From contig PKXJ01000007.1 in the NCBI GenBank assembly GCA_003132305.1, positions 1 to 64,000 on the forward strand: a stretch of DNA of 64,000 nt, given 5' to 3'. This stretch comes from Acidimicrobiaceae bacterium (GTDB lineage Bacteria > Actinomycetota > Acidimicrobiia > Acidimicrobiales > RAAP-2). This document shows positions 1 to 7,351 of the stretch, piece after piece; position 1 is the first letter of the stretch; the number at the start of each line of letters is the position of its first letter. The translations under genes were made by a program, and so were the position numbers. The notes under the pieces are model-generated. The model had not been told where the DNA came from and ran no database searches. It was given only the letters and a program-made list of their open reading frames with translations.

Positions 1-204
1 CGGGACGGGGCCGACCAGGCGCTCTTCGTGGGGGAGGACCAGGATCCAATTCTGATTGATCGTTCGGCGCTACAGATTGCGATTAACCAAGGGTGGGCGA
101 CCGCCAACGCCTCGAACGTACCCGTTCTCTCCTTCAGGCCGAACTCCGACCGCGAGCTCGAAGCGATTGATCTTGATATTGACCTTGGTCCGATATTCGA
201 ATAA
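1..204 (+). CDS. C-terminal end of an unrecognised protein (5' truncated by window edge)
   Basis: The first reading frame is open from base 1 to a TAA at 202-204 and gives the last 67 residues of a protein that begins to the left of the window. The peptide is acidic and ends in an Asp/Ile/Leu-rich tail. I recognise no family motif. It is followed closely by two small genes that look like parts of an integrated element, so it may belong to that element. It is judged real from the long open frame and ordinary codon choice. Confidence 0.45.
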   Translation, partial: RDGADQALFVGEDQDPILIDRSALQIAINQGWATANASNVPVLSFRPNSDRELEAIDLDIDLGPIFE

Positions 205-239
205 GTGGCATAAGAAATGGCGAGCGGGAGGAATCTGAG

Positions 240-356
240 ATGACGGTGAGTCATTCACGCGAAGCAAAAGTGATTCGCTTCCAAGACGCCATCGGCGGCT
301 TCATGAGTGAAGCGTTGCGGTCACAGCCCGAACGCCTTCTTCTCGAGCAGCCTTAG
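240..356 (+). CDS. small hypothetical protein (38 aa)
   Basis: ATG at 240 follows a GGGAGGA ribosome-binding site with suitable spacing, and the frame ends at TAG 354-356. The 38-residue product is charged, with no membrane segment or known motif. It sits 35 bases after the partial gene and 14 bases before an excisionase-like frame, as in the small-gene runs of integrative elements. It is a plausible real small gene; no function is proposed. Confidence 0.35.
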   Translation: MTVSHSREAKVIRFQDAIGGFMSEALRSQPERLLLEQP

Positions 357-370
357 GTTGGTGATGAGCA

Positions 371-571
371 ATGAGCGCGCGTAACGATCGCGAACAGGTC
401 GCCGTTGATCTCATTTCGATACCCACCGCTACAAGTCGAATCGGCTTGTCAGCCGAGACTGTCTATCGTCTCGCGCGAGCGGGCCAGTTCGAGCCATCGA
501 TTCGAGTTGGCGCTAGATGATTGGTCAGCGTTCCGCGTCTCGAAATCTTCCTTCATGGCGACCCAAAAGGT
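371..571 (+). pseudogene. excisionase/MerR-like helix-turn-helix protein, interrupted by TGA
   Basis: ATG at 371 opens a frame with the pattern of the small excisionase-type DNA-binding family: an N-terminal helix-turn-helix (IGLSAETVYRLARAGQF, about residues 24-40) followed by RVGAR. In this family the next residue is usually Trp, then a stretch ending in a leucine-rich helix. Here the codon is TGA (518-520), and the same frame continues with VSVPRLEIFLHG, which fits the expected tail. The simplest reading is a TGG-to-TGA nonsense change in a decayed element. Recoding of TGA as Trp is not suggested, because other genes in the window use TGA as a stop. Confidence 0.6.
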
Positions 572-616
572 ATCTTGAGTTTCGACATTCAGCCTCCATT
601 CTTCGCTGCCACCGCG

Positions 617-844
617 ATGGCGGTCACAGCCAAAGATGAAGGGACCACCGAGTTCGCGATTGTCATTACCGCAGACGAGGTGGCGGTAGGAGTGTGTTTC
701 GCTTGGCCCGTGATCAAGGACACCCGTCTCGCGTTTCCGTCAGTTAAGACCATATCGACCGAGACCCGGTTCTCGACACGAAGAGTCATTCGTGCACTGC
801 GTTCTCTCGTCGCCAGCGGCATCGTTGAGGTCGTCGGTCGCTAG
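617..844 (+). pseudogene. winged-helix (replication-initiator type) fragment
   Basis: From ATG 617 a 75-residue frame ends at TAG 842-844. Its last 40 residues (AFPSVKTISTETRFSTRRVIRALRS and on) match the winged-helix pattern found in plasmid and phage replication initiators and in HTH_36 proteins: a 'PS..TIA..TG.S.RTV.RAL..L...G.I.V' layout. The product stops right after the wing, so it is probably truncated. It lies in the same frame as the broken excisionase-like gene upstream, consistent with rearranged remnants of an integrative element. Confidence 0.4.
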
Positions 845-1257
845 CCATCACTTGGCGACTTCTTTCGCGCACAATCGCGCGCCGATTGACGCGCAGTCCG
901 CTAGTCCGAATTGCTAGCGCTTTCTCAGACACGACGCGACGCGCAAGTGGCCACTCGCTCATGAATGGATGAGGTAGGGGCTTGGACCGCTGTGCTAGCC
1001 ACTCCGATTAAGTCGATTCTGAGAGTGAGATTCGACGTTGTACCGCAAACGTCCAAGAGGCGGACAGCGACGCTCACAGGCTCTCGTGTAGGTGATCTAC
1101 AGCCTCAGCTGTTTACGGGCTGCGTTCATCGTGCCCCACAAAATGCTCCACAAATCGCGTCGCGTGCAGTTTTCTCACGTCGTATTGCGGTGCCATTGTC
1201 CCTCGTCAAGTGGTATGGCGTCGTGTCGAATCGTCTGGTGAAAAATGTCTTGACACT
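845..1257. other. no intact gene; possible decayed integrase region
   Basis: About 410 bases lie between the winged-helix fragment and the tRNA-like fragment. Reading both strands I found no integrase catalytic motif and no ribosome-binding site before a long frame. In pSAM2-type elements the order is xis, int, att, so an integrase might once have been here, but the sequence does not show it. Confidence 0.4.
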
Positions 1258-1299
1258 TTCACACGGCTGAGGTCGCAGGTTCCAGTCCTGCAGCGCCCA
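1258..1299 (+). other. 3' half of tRNA-Val(CAC), probable attachment site
   Basis: The stretch folds as the 3' part of a tRNA: anticodon loop TTCACAC (1258-1264, anticodon CAC), 3' anticodon strand 1265-1269, five-base variable loop AGGTC (1270-1274), T stem GCAGG/CCTGC (1275-1279 and 1287-1291) around a seven-base loop, acceptor strand AGCGCCC (1292-1298) and discriminator A. The five bases before the loop do not pair with the 3' anticodon strand and there is no D arm, so this is not a gene. tRNA 3' halves of this kind are left as attachment sites by tyrosine-recombinase elements. Confidence 0.65.
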
Positions 1300-1314
1300 C
1301 TGCTTGCCGACGGC

Positions 1315-1421
1315 TCATTAGATAAGGCCCTTCGAAACGCCTCACCCCGTTTTCAGTTCGAGTCACTCGGAGCCAACCGCGTTGATACGGGATCGCAATC
1401 GAGAGCAGACCCTGTCAACTA
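1315..1421 (+). pseudogene. degenerate copy of the small gene at 3215-3394
   Basis: Bases 1315-1386 closely match the reverse complement of about 3304-3375. In the shared frame both copies read LD(K/E)ALR(N/D)A, then FQFESLG and R. This copy has no start of its own, lies directly after the tRNA fragment and diverges after about 24 codons before a stop at 1420-1422. It is read as a partial, inverted duplicate flanking the tryptophanase gene. Confidence 0.45.
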
Positions 1422-1437
1422 GACCTTACGAAAGGTC
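1422..1437 (-). terminator. hairpin downstream of tryptophanase
   Basis: A perfect six-base stem GACCTT/AAGGTC with a four-base loop lies 46 bases past the tnaA stop. No T tract follows on the minus strand, so terminator function is uncertain. Confidence 0.3.
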
Positions 1438-1482
1438 AGGCCCCCCTGCTCGGTGGCGACGACGTCAATTTAGAAAGCGCCG

Positions 1483-2862
1483 CTATGCGATTGGTTCGAA
1501 TTGGGCGGTGAAGTGGCGCAGGGCTTGCGGCTCTTGGACCATTCGATACCCAGGCAAGGAGGCAGCATCTTTGGCGACCGAAGTGACGACCTCAATCACA
1601 TAATCAATATGGCTCTGGGTATAGGTTCGCCGTGGAATCGCCAATCGGACTAACTCCATCGCGGCGGGCGTTTCCGTACCGTCAGGTTGACGGCCGAACA
1701 TCACTGTGCCAATTTCACAACTTCGAATACCACCCGCTTTGTAAAGGGCTACCGCGAGCGCTTGACCCGGATACTGCAGCGGAGCAATGTGACTGAGCAA
1801 CGCCTTGGCATCCACGTATACCGCATGGCCCCCAATGGGCTTCACGACGGGAACTCCGGCTGCGTCGAGTGCGTCGCCTAAATACGCGGTGGAGCGAATC
1901 CTGTAGCGCAAGTAGTCGGGTTGCACCGCTTCCTTCAGACCCTGAGCCAATGCTTCAAGGTCTCGCCCGGCCAACCCGCCATAGGTGGGAAAGCCTTCGG
2001 TCAAAATCAACATGCTGCGACACTTCTCGGCGAGATCATCATCGTTCAGGGCCAACCAACCACCAATGTTGCCAAACGGATCCTTCTTAGCGCTCATCGT
2101 CATACCATCGGCCAAGGATGCAATCTCTCGGACAATGTCGCTTATGTCTCTTTGCGATTGTCCCTCTTCGCGTTCATGGATGAACCATGCGTTTTCGGCA
2201 AATCGGCACGCGTCCAAGAAGAATGGAACGCCGTACCTTCGACAGATTTCACTCACGCCTCGAATATTGGCCAACGAGACAGGTTGTCCGCCCCCCGAGT
2301 TATTAGTTATGGTCAAGAAGACCACAGGGATAGTGGCCGCGCGCTCTTGGAGAAGAGTCTCGAGCGCACCGAGATCCATGTTCCCTTTGAAGGGGTGAAT
2401 CTTTGCCGCGTCGTGACCTTCAGGGATCACCAGATCTCGTGCCTCGGCGCCGGAGAATTCAACATTTGCCCGCGTCGTATCGAAATGGGTGTTGTTGGGA
2501 ACTAGCTTTCCCGGTCCACCAACGACCGAGAAGAGAATTCGCTCGGCGGCCCGGCCCTGATGAGTTGGAATAACGTGACGAAAAGGAAACAATTCCTTCA
2601 CGGCGGCTTCAAAACGAAACCACGACGGTGAACCTGCGTAGCTCTCGTCACCATGTTGAATGGCGGCCCACTGGTCACGAGACATTGCTCCAGTTCCAGA
2701 GTCAGTGAGCAGATCGATTAGAACATCTTCGGCGTGAAGGTTGAACAGGTTAAAGCCAGCATGTTCAATTGCGAAAGAACGCTCCTCTGCCGTGGTCATG
2801 CGTAACGGTTCGACCGAGTGAATTCTGAATGGTTCGATAATGGTAGTGAAAGGCTGGCTCAT
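1483..2862 (-). CDS. tnaA: tryptophanase (tryptophan indole-lyase)
   Basis: PLP-dependent beta-eliminating lyase that splits tryptophan into indole, pyruvate and ammonia. The 459 residues match the usual length. The family signature THQGRAAE is at 100-107, and the Schiff-base lysine lies in SAKKD (Lys260) followed by NIGG. EGFPTYGGLAGRD is at 289-301. The related tyrosine phenol-lyase carries Arg in its Met-Glu-Arg motif, which contacts the phenol; here the matching triplet is Cys-Glu-Ile (382-384), as in tryptophanases, so I call tnaA. No tnaC-type leader or tnaB permease is adjacent; the gene stands alone. ATG 2862 has no ribosome-binding site but has TACCAT six bases upstream. Confidence 0.88.
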   Translation of the reverse strand: MSQPFTTIIEPFRIHSVEPLRMTTAEERSFAIEHAGFNLFNLHAEDVLIDLLTDSGTGAMSRDQWAAIQHGDESYAGSPSWFRFEAAVKELFPFRHVIPTHQGRAAERILFSVVGGPGKLVPNNTHFDTTRANVEFSGAEARDLVIPEGHDAAKIHPFKGNMDLGALETLLQERAATIPVVFLTITNNSGGGQPVSLANIRGVSEICRRYGVPFFLDACRFAENAWFIHEREEGQSQRDISDIVREIASLADGMTMSAKKDPFGNIGGWLALNDDDLAEKCRSMLILTEGFPTYGGLAGRDLEALAQGLKEAVQPDYLRYRIRSTAYLGDALDAAGVPVVKPIGGHAVYVDAKALLSHIAPLQYPGQALAVALYKAGGIRSCEIGTVMFGRQPDGTETPAAMELVRLAIPRRTYTQSHIDYVIEVVTSVAKDAASLPGYRMVQEPQALRHFTAQFEPIA

Positions 2863-2868
2863 AGCCTG

Positions 2869-2874
2869 ATGGTA
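2869..2874 (-). promoter_or_regulatory. -10 element TACCAT, leaderless tnaA
   Basis: TACCAT ends six bases before ATG 2862 with no Shine-Dalgarno between, the same layout as at many other genes here. Confidence 0.5.
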
Positions 2875-3214
2875 CCGTCATTAGGCCATTCGTCGGAAAG
2901 CGGTAAGGGTCAGTCGCGTGCAACGGCGCCACCGAGTGATGTGCCCCGTCTTTCGTTCAGAGGAAAGCCTTTCAACCAATCTTCTTCAATCCACTCGCAG
3001 GTTGTGAACTAATGACGTCCGCTGTCCCTACCGGTCCATTTCCGTGGAAAATAGTGCGACAATCCATATTGTGAATGCCTACGTCGCGAGATTGACGTCA
3101 GGTGCAGTAGTCGCCGTCATCACGTGGTTCCTCAGTTATCGGTCCAATCAGCAACAATGGTGAGCCACTGCGCAAGAACCTGTCTCTGCACAGTTCCTAC
3201 TAACCATTAGCCGT
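2875..3214. other. intergenic stretch without a recognised gene
   Basis: About 340 bases between the tnaA promoter and a small minus-strand gene. No reading frame has both a start signal and protein-like composition, and no RNA fold was recognised. Confidence 0.4.
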
Positions 3215-3394
3215 TCAGCGAAAGTTGTAGCTTTGGCCGCGATGGTAGGAGTTAGGCAAAGTTTCGGGCGTCTTCGCCGTTCCTATCAACTCTCCCGGTT
3301 CAGCGCGGTAGACGCCGAGAGACTCGAACTGAAAACCATGTGCGGCGTCTCGAAGGGCCTCATCTAATAAACCCTCTGATTGCCGACGGGACAT
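3215..3394 (-). CDS. small hypothetical protein (59 aa)
   Basis: From ATG 3394 the minus strand reads 59 codons to TGA 3215-3217. The product contains LLDEALRDAAHGFQFESLG and ends in a polar Tyr/Asn/Arg tail. The central part is repeated in a degenerate inverted copy at 1315-1386, and the amino acid pattern is kept better than chance, which supports coding. The frame stays open upstream of the ATG, so the true start may be earlier or this may be the tail of an older, longer gene. No clear ribosome-binding site is seen. No family is recognised. Confidence 0.35.
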   Translation of the reverse strand: MSRRQSEGLLDEALRDAAHGFQFESLGVYRAEPGELIGTAKTPETLPNSYHRGQSYNFR

Positions 3395-3505
3395 ACCAGG
3401 TGACTCACGCAGGCGAGCCCCAGCGCCTTTTTGACGCGCACTGGAGACATTTCGAAGTGGGGGCGCCGAGTCTTGCGCACGCCCACGAGAGCTACGTCGC
3501 GTTGG

Positions 3506-6500
3506 CTACTGCTTGAGCGTTGTCACCGTGGCCTTATCGACGGCGACGGTCGTCACGCTCTTTATCGTCACGAGAACCGCGCCCCGGCTCCACAGGTAGT
3601 TGGCAATCGTCGTCGCACGACCCTGCGCGAGGGCCGTGTTGCCCATCGCGTAACCGGTGACGGTCACCGAGGCGCCGGCTCTCAACTGCTTGGCAAGTGC
3701 TTGTAGGGCTACCTTCGATCGGGCGCTCAGTGCGCTGCTCTTGGCTGTAAACAGCACCGTGACGACGGCGGGAAGAGCGCTCGAGACCTTGGGCGCGAAC
3801 GTAATGGTGGTGGCCGACGACGAGACCCTGAGATACGAGGCGTCTCCGGCCTTGGTCGCGATGACGACGCAAGTTCCGGCGCTCGTGGCGCGCAGTGAAC
3901 TACCGGAAATCTTGCAACCAGCCGCCGTGCCCTTGGCGGCGGCGAACGTCACCAAGCCACTACCCGAACCGCCGCTCGTTAGGAGGGTTAGGTACGAGCC
4001 CACGCGACCGTGGAGCGTGGTGATCGTGAGTGTCGACTGTACGCCAGGGGGAGGAGTGCCACTTCCGGTTGATGGCGGCGACGGAGGTGGAGGAGGTGGA
4101 GGAGGTGGAGGAGGCGGAGGAGGTGGAGGAGGCGCCGCCGGGGTAATCGAATTGGAGGCGGAGGAGGCGGGACCGGTACCCACAGAGTTGGTCGCCGTAA
4201 CGCTGAAGGAGTAGAGGTCACCGTTCGTGAGACCGGTCACCGTGCACGAGGTCGCGCCTGTCGTCGTGCAGGTCTGTCCACCGTGACTGCTGGTGGTTGC
4301 GTCGGCAGCGGTGACGTTGTAGGAAGTGATCACGCTGCCGCCATTCGAGGAGGGGACGCCCCAACCCGTCGTTCCTGAGGCGTCGCCAGCAACGGCAGTA
4401 GCGAGGTTCGGCGCGCCGGGAGCCGTCACGACGCCCGTGCCGGTCATCGTGACGGTTTGTACGCCGCTTCCGTCGTTGCCTTCCAAGAGCCAGGTTGCCG
4501 AGACGGGCCCGCTCGAAGTGGGCGTGAACTTCACGGACTCCTGAATCGACGTGTTAGGGGCGAGCTGTCCACCATCGGCGCCGAGTTGCGTAAACGGGTC
4601 GGTGAGCGCGGCGAAGCCGTTCGTTCCCGGCGGCGTGGACTTAGTGATCGTGAGCGGAAGGCCCCCTTGGTCGCCGAGGTCGAAGTTGATTGTTGCGGAG
4701 GAACCGAGCGCGACGTCACCAAAAGTGAGTGTTGTCGGGACGATATTAATTTGAGCGGCGGGATCGGCCGCTCCCGAGACCGGCACACCAAAGTCACCCA
4801 CGCTGGTATGAAGAGTCGCCACCCCGCCGAAAACGTTCTCGAAGTCGCCAGAAGATCCCGGCGGCGAGAAGGTCGCCGTGACGGTGATCGAGGCGCCCGC
4901 ACCCAGTAGCGTTCCGCTGGCGGGTGCACCAGTCACGGCGAAGGGCAACGCTGGAGCGCTGAAGCCGGTGATGGTAACGGCACTCGCGGAGACGTTCGTG
5001 AACGTGACGGGCTGGGACTGCGTTGAACCACCGATGGGCTGGTGACCGAAGTCCGCGACACCGGGCGTCACGCTCTGCGGTTCAGTCGCGCTGATCGGTT
5101 CAGTCGCGCTCAAACCATCGCCACCCAGCGTGAGCGCGGCGGTGCCACTGGTGACGTTGGCCACTAACGTTCCGGCATTCGCGCCAATGGCGTTCGGCGT
5201 GAAGGTGACCGGCACGGTAATCGACTGGCCCGCGGACAACGACGCGGGCAGTGTCTGGTCGGGGCCGCCCACGGTGAACGCGGAGCCGGTCTGGGTGAAT
5301 GACGACACGGTGGTCGACGTCGTTGCGGTGAACGTCGCCGTCTCATTGATCGACTGCGAGACGGTTGTTGGGGGGAAGTCGACGTTGTCACCGGTGAGTG
5401 CAGGCGTCGACGACGACAAGAGACCGAAACCGAGGAGCGTGCCGTCTTTGGTGCCCACGTAGATGATCCCGTTGTCGACGCCGGGCTCAGAAAACTTCGA
5501 GGAAGTGAAGGTCGGAGAGTTCCACACGTCTTGGAGGGTCCCGTTCGGACCGGGGTTCTGAGGTATCGGATTATAGGCTTGGAGCTGGGCACCAGTCCCA
5601 CTCAAATTGCCGTCGTGGATGATCCAGAGCAGCGAAGAGCCCGAAGTGGTGCCGTTCGAAGTGACTATTGGTTTACCGGAGCCAAAGCTAAACGTGTTAC
5701 CGGAGTTCGTCGTGGCGCCGACGCGCTGGAAGTACACGGCCCCCGAGGCGCTGACCATTCGCTGGAATACGTTGAGAGACCCGGCGTTCATCTGAAAACC
5801 AACCGTCGCGGCCGTTGGTATGTAGACGTACCCGCCGTCACCGGGCCAAACCGTCGGCTTTGACCACACGCCGCCGTACGGGCCAGTCTCGGAGGGGACG
5901 GCGTCGCTTCCGAGCGGACCGTGTTGGTATCCCCCCAAGGCGTTCATGTTGAGGGCGTAGATGATGCCCTCCTTGCCCACGTCCAGAAGGACGTGGGGCT
6001 CCTGCGGCGTTCCCATGCTCGCCGGCAGGGCGACGGGGCCTCCCGAGCCGAGATCGCCGTCCACGACATTAAGCGTTTTCGCGTCCGAAGGGATGAAAAA
6101 GTTGACCGGATGCAGTGTGCCACTGGACGTGCTGAGCTCGACGACCGCCTCGCCGAAGTTGTGCACCGAGGTGTCGGTACCCGACTTGGGACTCGAAGGT
6201 ATGTCACCGTTGCCGGTCGCGACGTAGATGTTTCCTTGAGCATCGACCACCGGCGCCGAGCCCGACTGCCAGATGCCGCCACCGGGATGAAGGGGGGGCG
6301 GGTTGACGACACCGGTCTCGCTCGACCACATGGTCGTAATGGCGGCCGAGGTTTCGGACACCCCAATGACCCAACCCTGCCAACTGCCATAGTCACACTG
6401 GGAGCCGAAGGCGGCGTAGACGACCCCATTCACGAGCACCAGTCCCGGGCGCTGGGTCTGATATTGGCCATTAAAGACCGTGCCGGGGTCGCCGTCGGCG

Positions 6501-7120
6501 GAGCCCCGGATGGGTACCCCGGCCGCCGGCCAGCCCGCGGGCGTCGCGCCGGTCTGTACGTTGACGGCGTCCATAAACCACTCCGTAGCGCCTCCGGTGC
6601 CGCCACTCGTCCCGGCGACAAAGTACGCGGTGCCGGTCGCCGGGTCGATGACCGGCGTGCCGGTGATTCCCATGTTCGCGCCGATATCCGCGCAACCGAT
6701 TTGTAGGAGTGGATCCGCCTGTGGACCGTAACTTCGTTGCCACGTGATGGCGCCACTCGTGGCGTTGAGCCCGTAGACGTCGTCGTCCTCCGTGACGGCG
6801 AGCACGGTCGGCTGGCTAATCAGCGGCTGAGCGTAGACCGCTCCAGTTAACTGCGTGTCGAACAGCTCGCCAAAGTCACCTCCGGTGACCGCCGAGGGCG
6901 CGAGTTGGGGCTCGTTCGGGTACCAACCAGTCTCGAGGTTGTCGGACGACATCTGCAAGGTGTCCGCCGTGGCGCTCGTGACGCTCACGAAGGAAGTGAA
7001 CGTCACACCAAAGGCAGTTAGTGCGACGAGGGTGCTCGCGACGATCCTCGTCGTGACCCAAGGCCGGCGGCGTGACCGAGATCTGTCGTGCCCTGGTCTG
7101 ATCCGGGCGATTCTGCACAT
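3506..7120 (-). CDS. large secreted multidomain protein: beta-propeller, choice-of-anchor D repeats, Fn3, OmpA-like end
   Basis: 1204 residues. An Arg-rich start and hydrophobic stretch (about residues 22-50) ending in ATADT looks like a signal peptide. Next comes a PQQ-type beta-propeller of about 500 residues (VYGLNATSGAITW and similar blades). It is followed by two or three ASH/choice-of-anchor D domains (ADFGHQPIGGSTQSQPVTF; LTFGDVALGSSATINF), then one fibronectin type III domain (PGAPNLATAVAG to TGPASSASNSI). A 17-proline run leads to a Thr/Ser-rich domain and a C-terminal stretch resembling an OmpA/peptidoglycan-binding fold (VLFTAKSSALSARSKVALQALA). It probably acts outside the cell, perhaps wall-bound; substrate unknown. 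ATG 7120 is preferred over an earlier GTG at 7165 because TACGGT lies seven bases before it. Confidence 0.75.
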   Translation of the reverse strand: MCRIARIRPGHDRSRSRRRPWVTTRIVASTLVALTAFGVTFTSFVSVTSATADTLQMSSDNLETGWYPNEPQLAPSAVTGGDFGELFDTQLTGAVYAQPLISQPTVLAVTEDDDVYGLNATSGAITWQRSYGPQADPLLQIGCADIGANMGITGTPVIDPATGTAYFVAGTSGGTGGATEWFMDAVNVQTGATPAGWPAAGVPIRGSADGDPGTVFNGQYQTQRPGLVLVNGVVYAAFGSQCDYGSWQGWVIGVSETSAAITTMWSSETGVVNPPPLHPGGGIWQSGSAPVVDAQGNIYVATGNGDIPSSPKSGTDTSVHNFGEAVVELSTSSGTLHPVNFFIPSDAKTLNVVDGDLGSGGPVALPASMGTPQEPHVLLDVGKEGIIYALNMNALGGYQHGPLGSDAVPSETGPYGGVWSKPTVWPGDGGYVYIPTAATVGFQMNAGSLNVFQRMVSASGAVYFQRVGATTNSGNTFSFGSGKPIVTSNGTTSGSSLLWIIHDGNLSGTGAQLQAYNPIPQNPGPNGTLQDVWNSPTFTSSKFSEPGVDNGIIYVGTKDGTLLGFGLLSSSTPALTGDNVDFPPTTVSQSINETATFTATTSTTVSSFTQTGSAFTVGGPDQTLPASLSAGQSITVPVTFTPNAIGANAGTLVANVTSGTAALTLGGDGLSATEPISATEPQSVTPGVADFGHQPIGGSTQSQPVTFTNVSASAVTITGFSAPALPFAVTGAPASGTLLGAGASITVTATFSPPGSSGDFENVFGGVATLHTSVGDFGVPVSGAADPAAQINIVPTTLTFGDVALGSSATINFDLGDQGGLPLTITKSTPPGTNGFAALTDPFTQLGADGGQLAPNTSIQESVKFTPTSSGPVSATWLLEGNDGSGVQTVTMTGTGVVTAPGAPNLATAVAGDASGTTGWGVPSSNGGSVITSYNVTAADATTSSHGGQTCTTTGATSCTVTGLTNGDLYSFSVTATNSVGTGPASSASNSITPAAPPPPPPPPPPPPPPPPPSPPSTGSGTPPPGVQSTLTITTLHGRVGSYLTLLTSGGSGSGLVTFAAAKGTAAGCKISGSSLRATSAGTCVVIATKAGDASYLRVSSSATTITFAPKVSSALPAVVTVLFTAKSSALSARSKVALQALAKQLRAGASVTVTGYAMGNTALAQGRATTIANYLWSRGAVLVTIKSVTTVAVDKATVTTLKQ
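4083..4133 (-). repeat. proline-codon low-complexity repeat
   Basis: On the plus strand this reads as GGAGGTGGA/GGAGGCGGA units; on the coding strand it gives the polyproline linker of the large secreted protein. The near-perfect nine-base period makes it prone to length change by slippage. Confidence 0.8.
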
Positions 7121-7127
7121 AGCGGAC

Positions 7128-7133
7128 ACCGTA
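7128..7133 (-). promoter_or_regulatory. -10 element TACGGT of the large secreted protein gene
   Basis: TACGGT ends seven bases before ATG 7120. This decides the start in favour of 7120 over the in-frame GTG at 7165, which has no signal before it. Confidence 0.45.
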
Positions 7134-7351
7134 CTCCGGCGGCCGCGAAGAGCCCAAAAAAGCACAGAACAGCCGTCTGAGCGTATTTCTGGAGAGCATC
7201 CCCTTCGGTTACACGCTGGGCAGATTCACTTCACTACGTTGCTTATCGAGGGCGAGTCCCCTTTAGAACGTACGGAAAGTGAGGATAAATACGGATTTGC
7301 CCGATAGTAGAGATAGTCGAACGGCCGCAGCTTTCGTTTGACGATCGAACG

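Noticed and set aside
965-1270. 101-codon plus-strand frame
   Set aside because: It has no ribosome-binding site and no integrase motif, and it runs into the tRNA fragment; treated as chance.
1200-1310. Complete tRNA gene around the tRNA-Val fragment
   Set aside because: There is no D arm or 5' acceptor strand, and the upstream bases do not pair with the 3' anticodon strand.
1483-2862. Tyrosine phenol-lyase
   Set aside because: The phenol-contacting Arg of that enzyme is Ile here, as in tryptophanase.
3657-4214. Long plus-strand frame encoding a Gly-rich protein
   Set aside because: It is the antisense of the polyproline linker of the secreted protein; the glycine run is a by-product of the CCN repeat.
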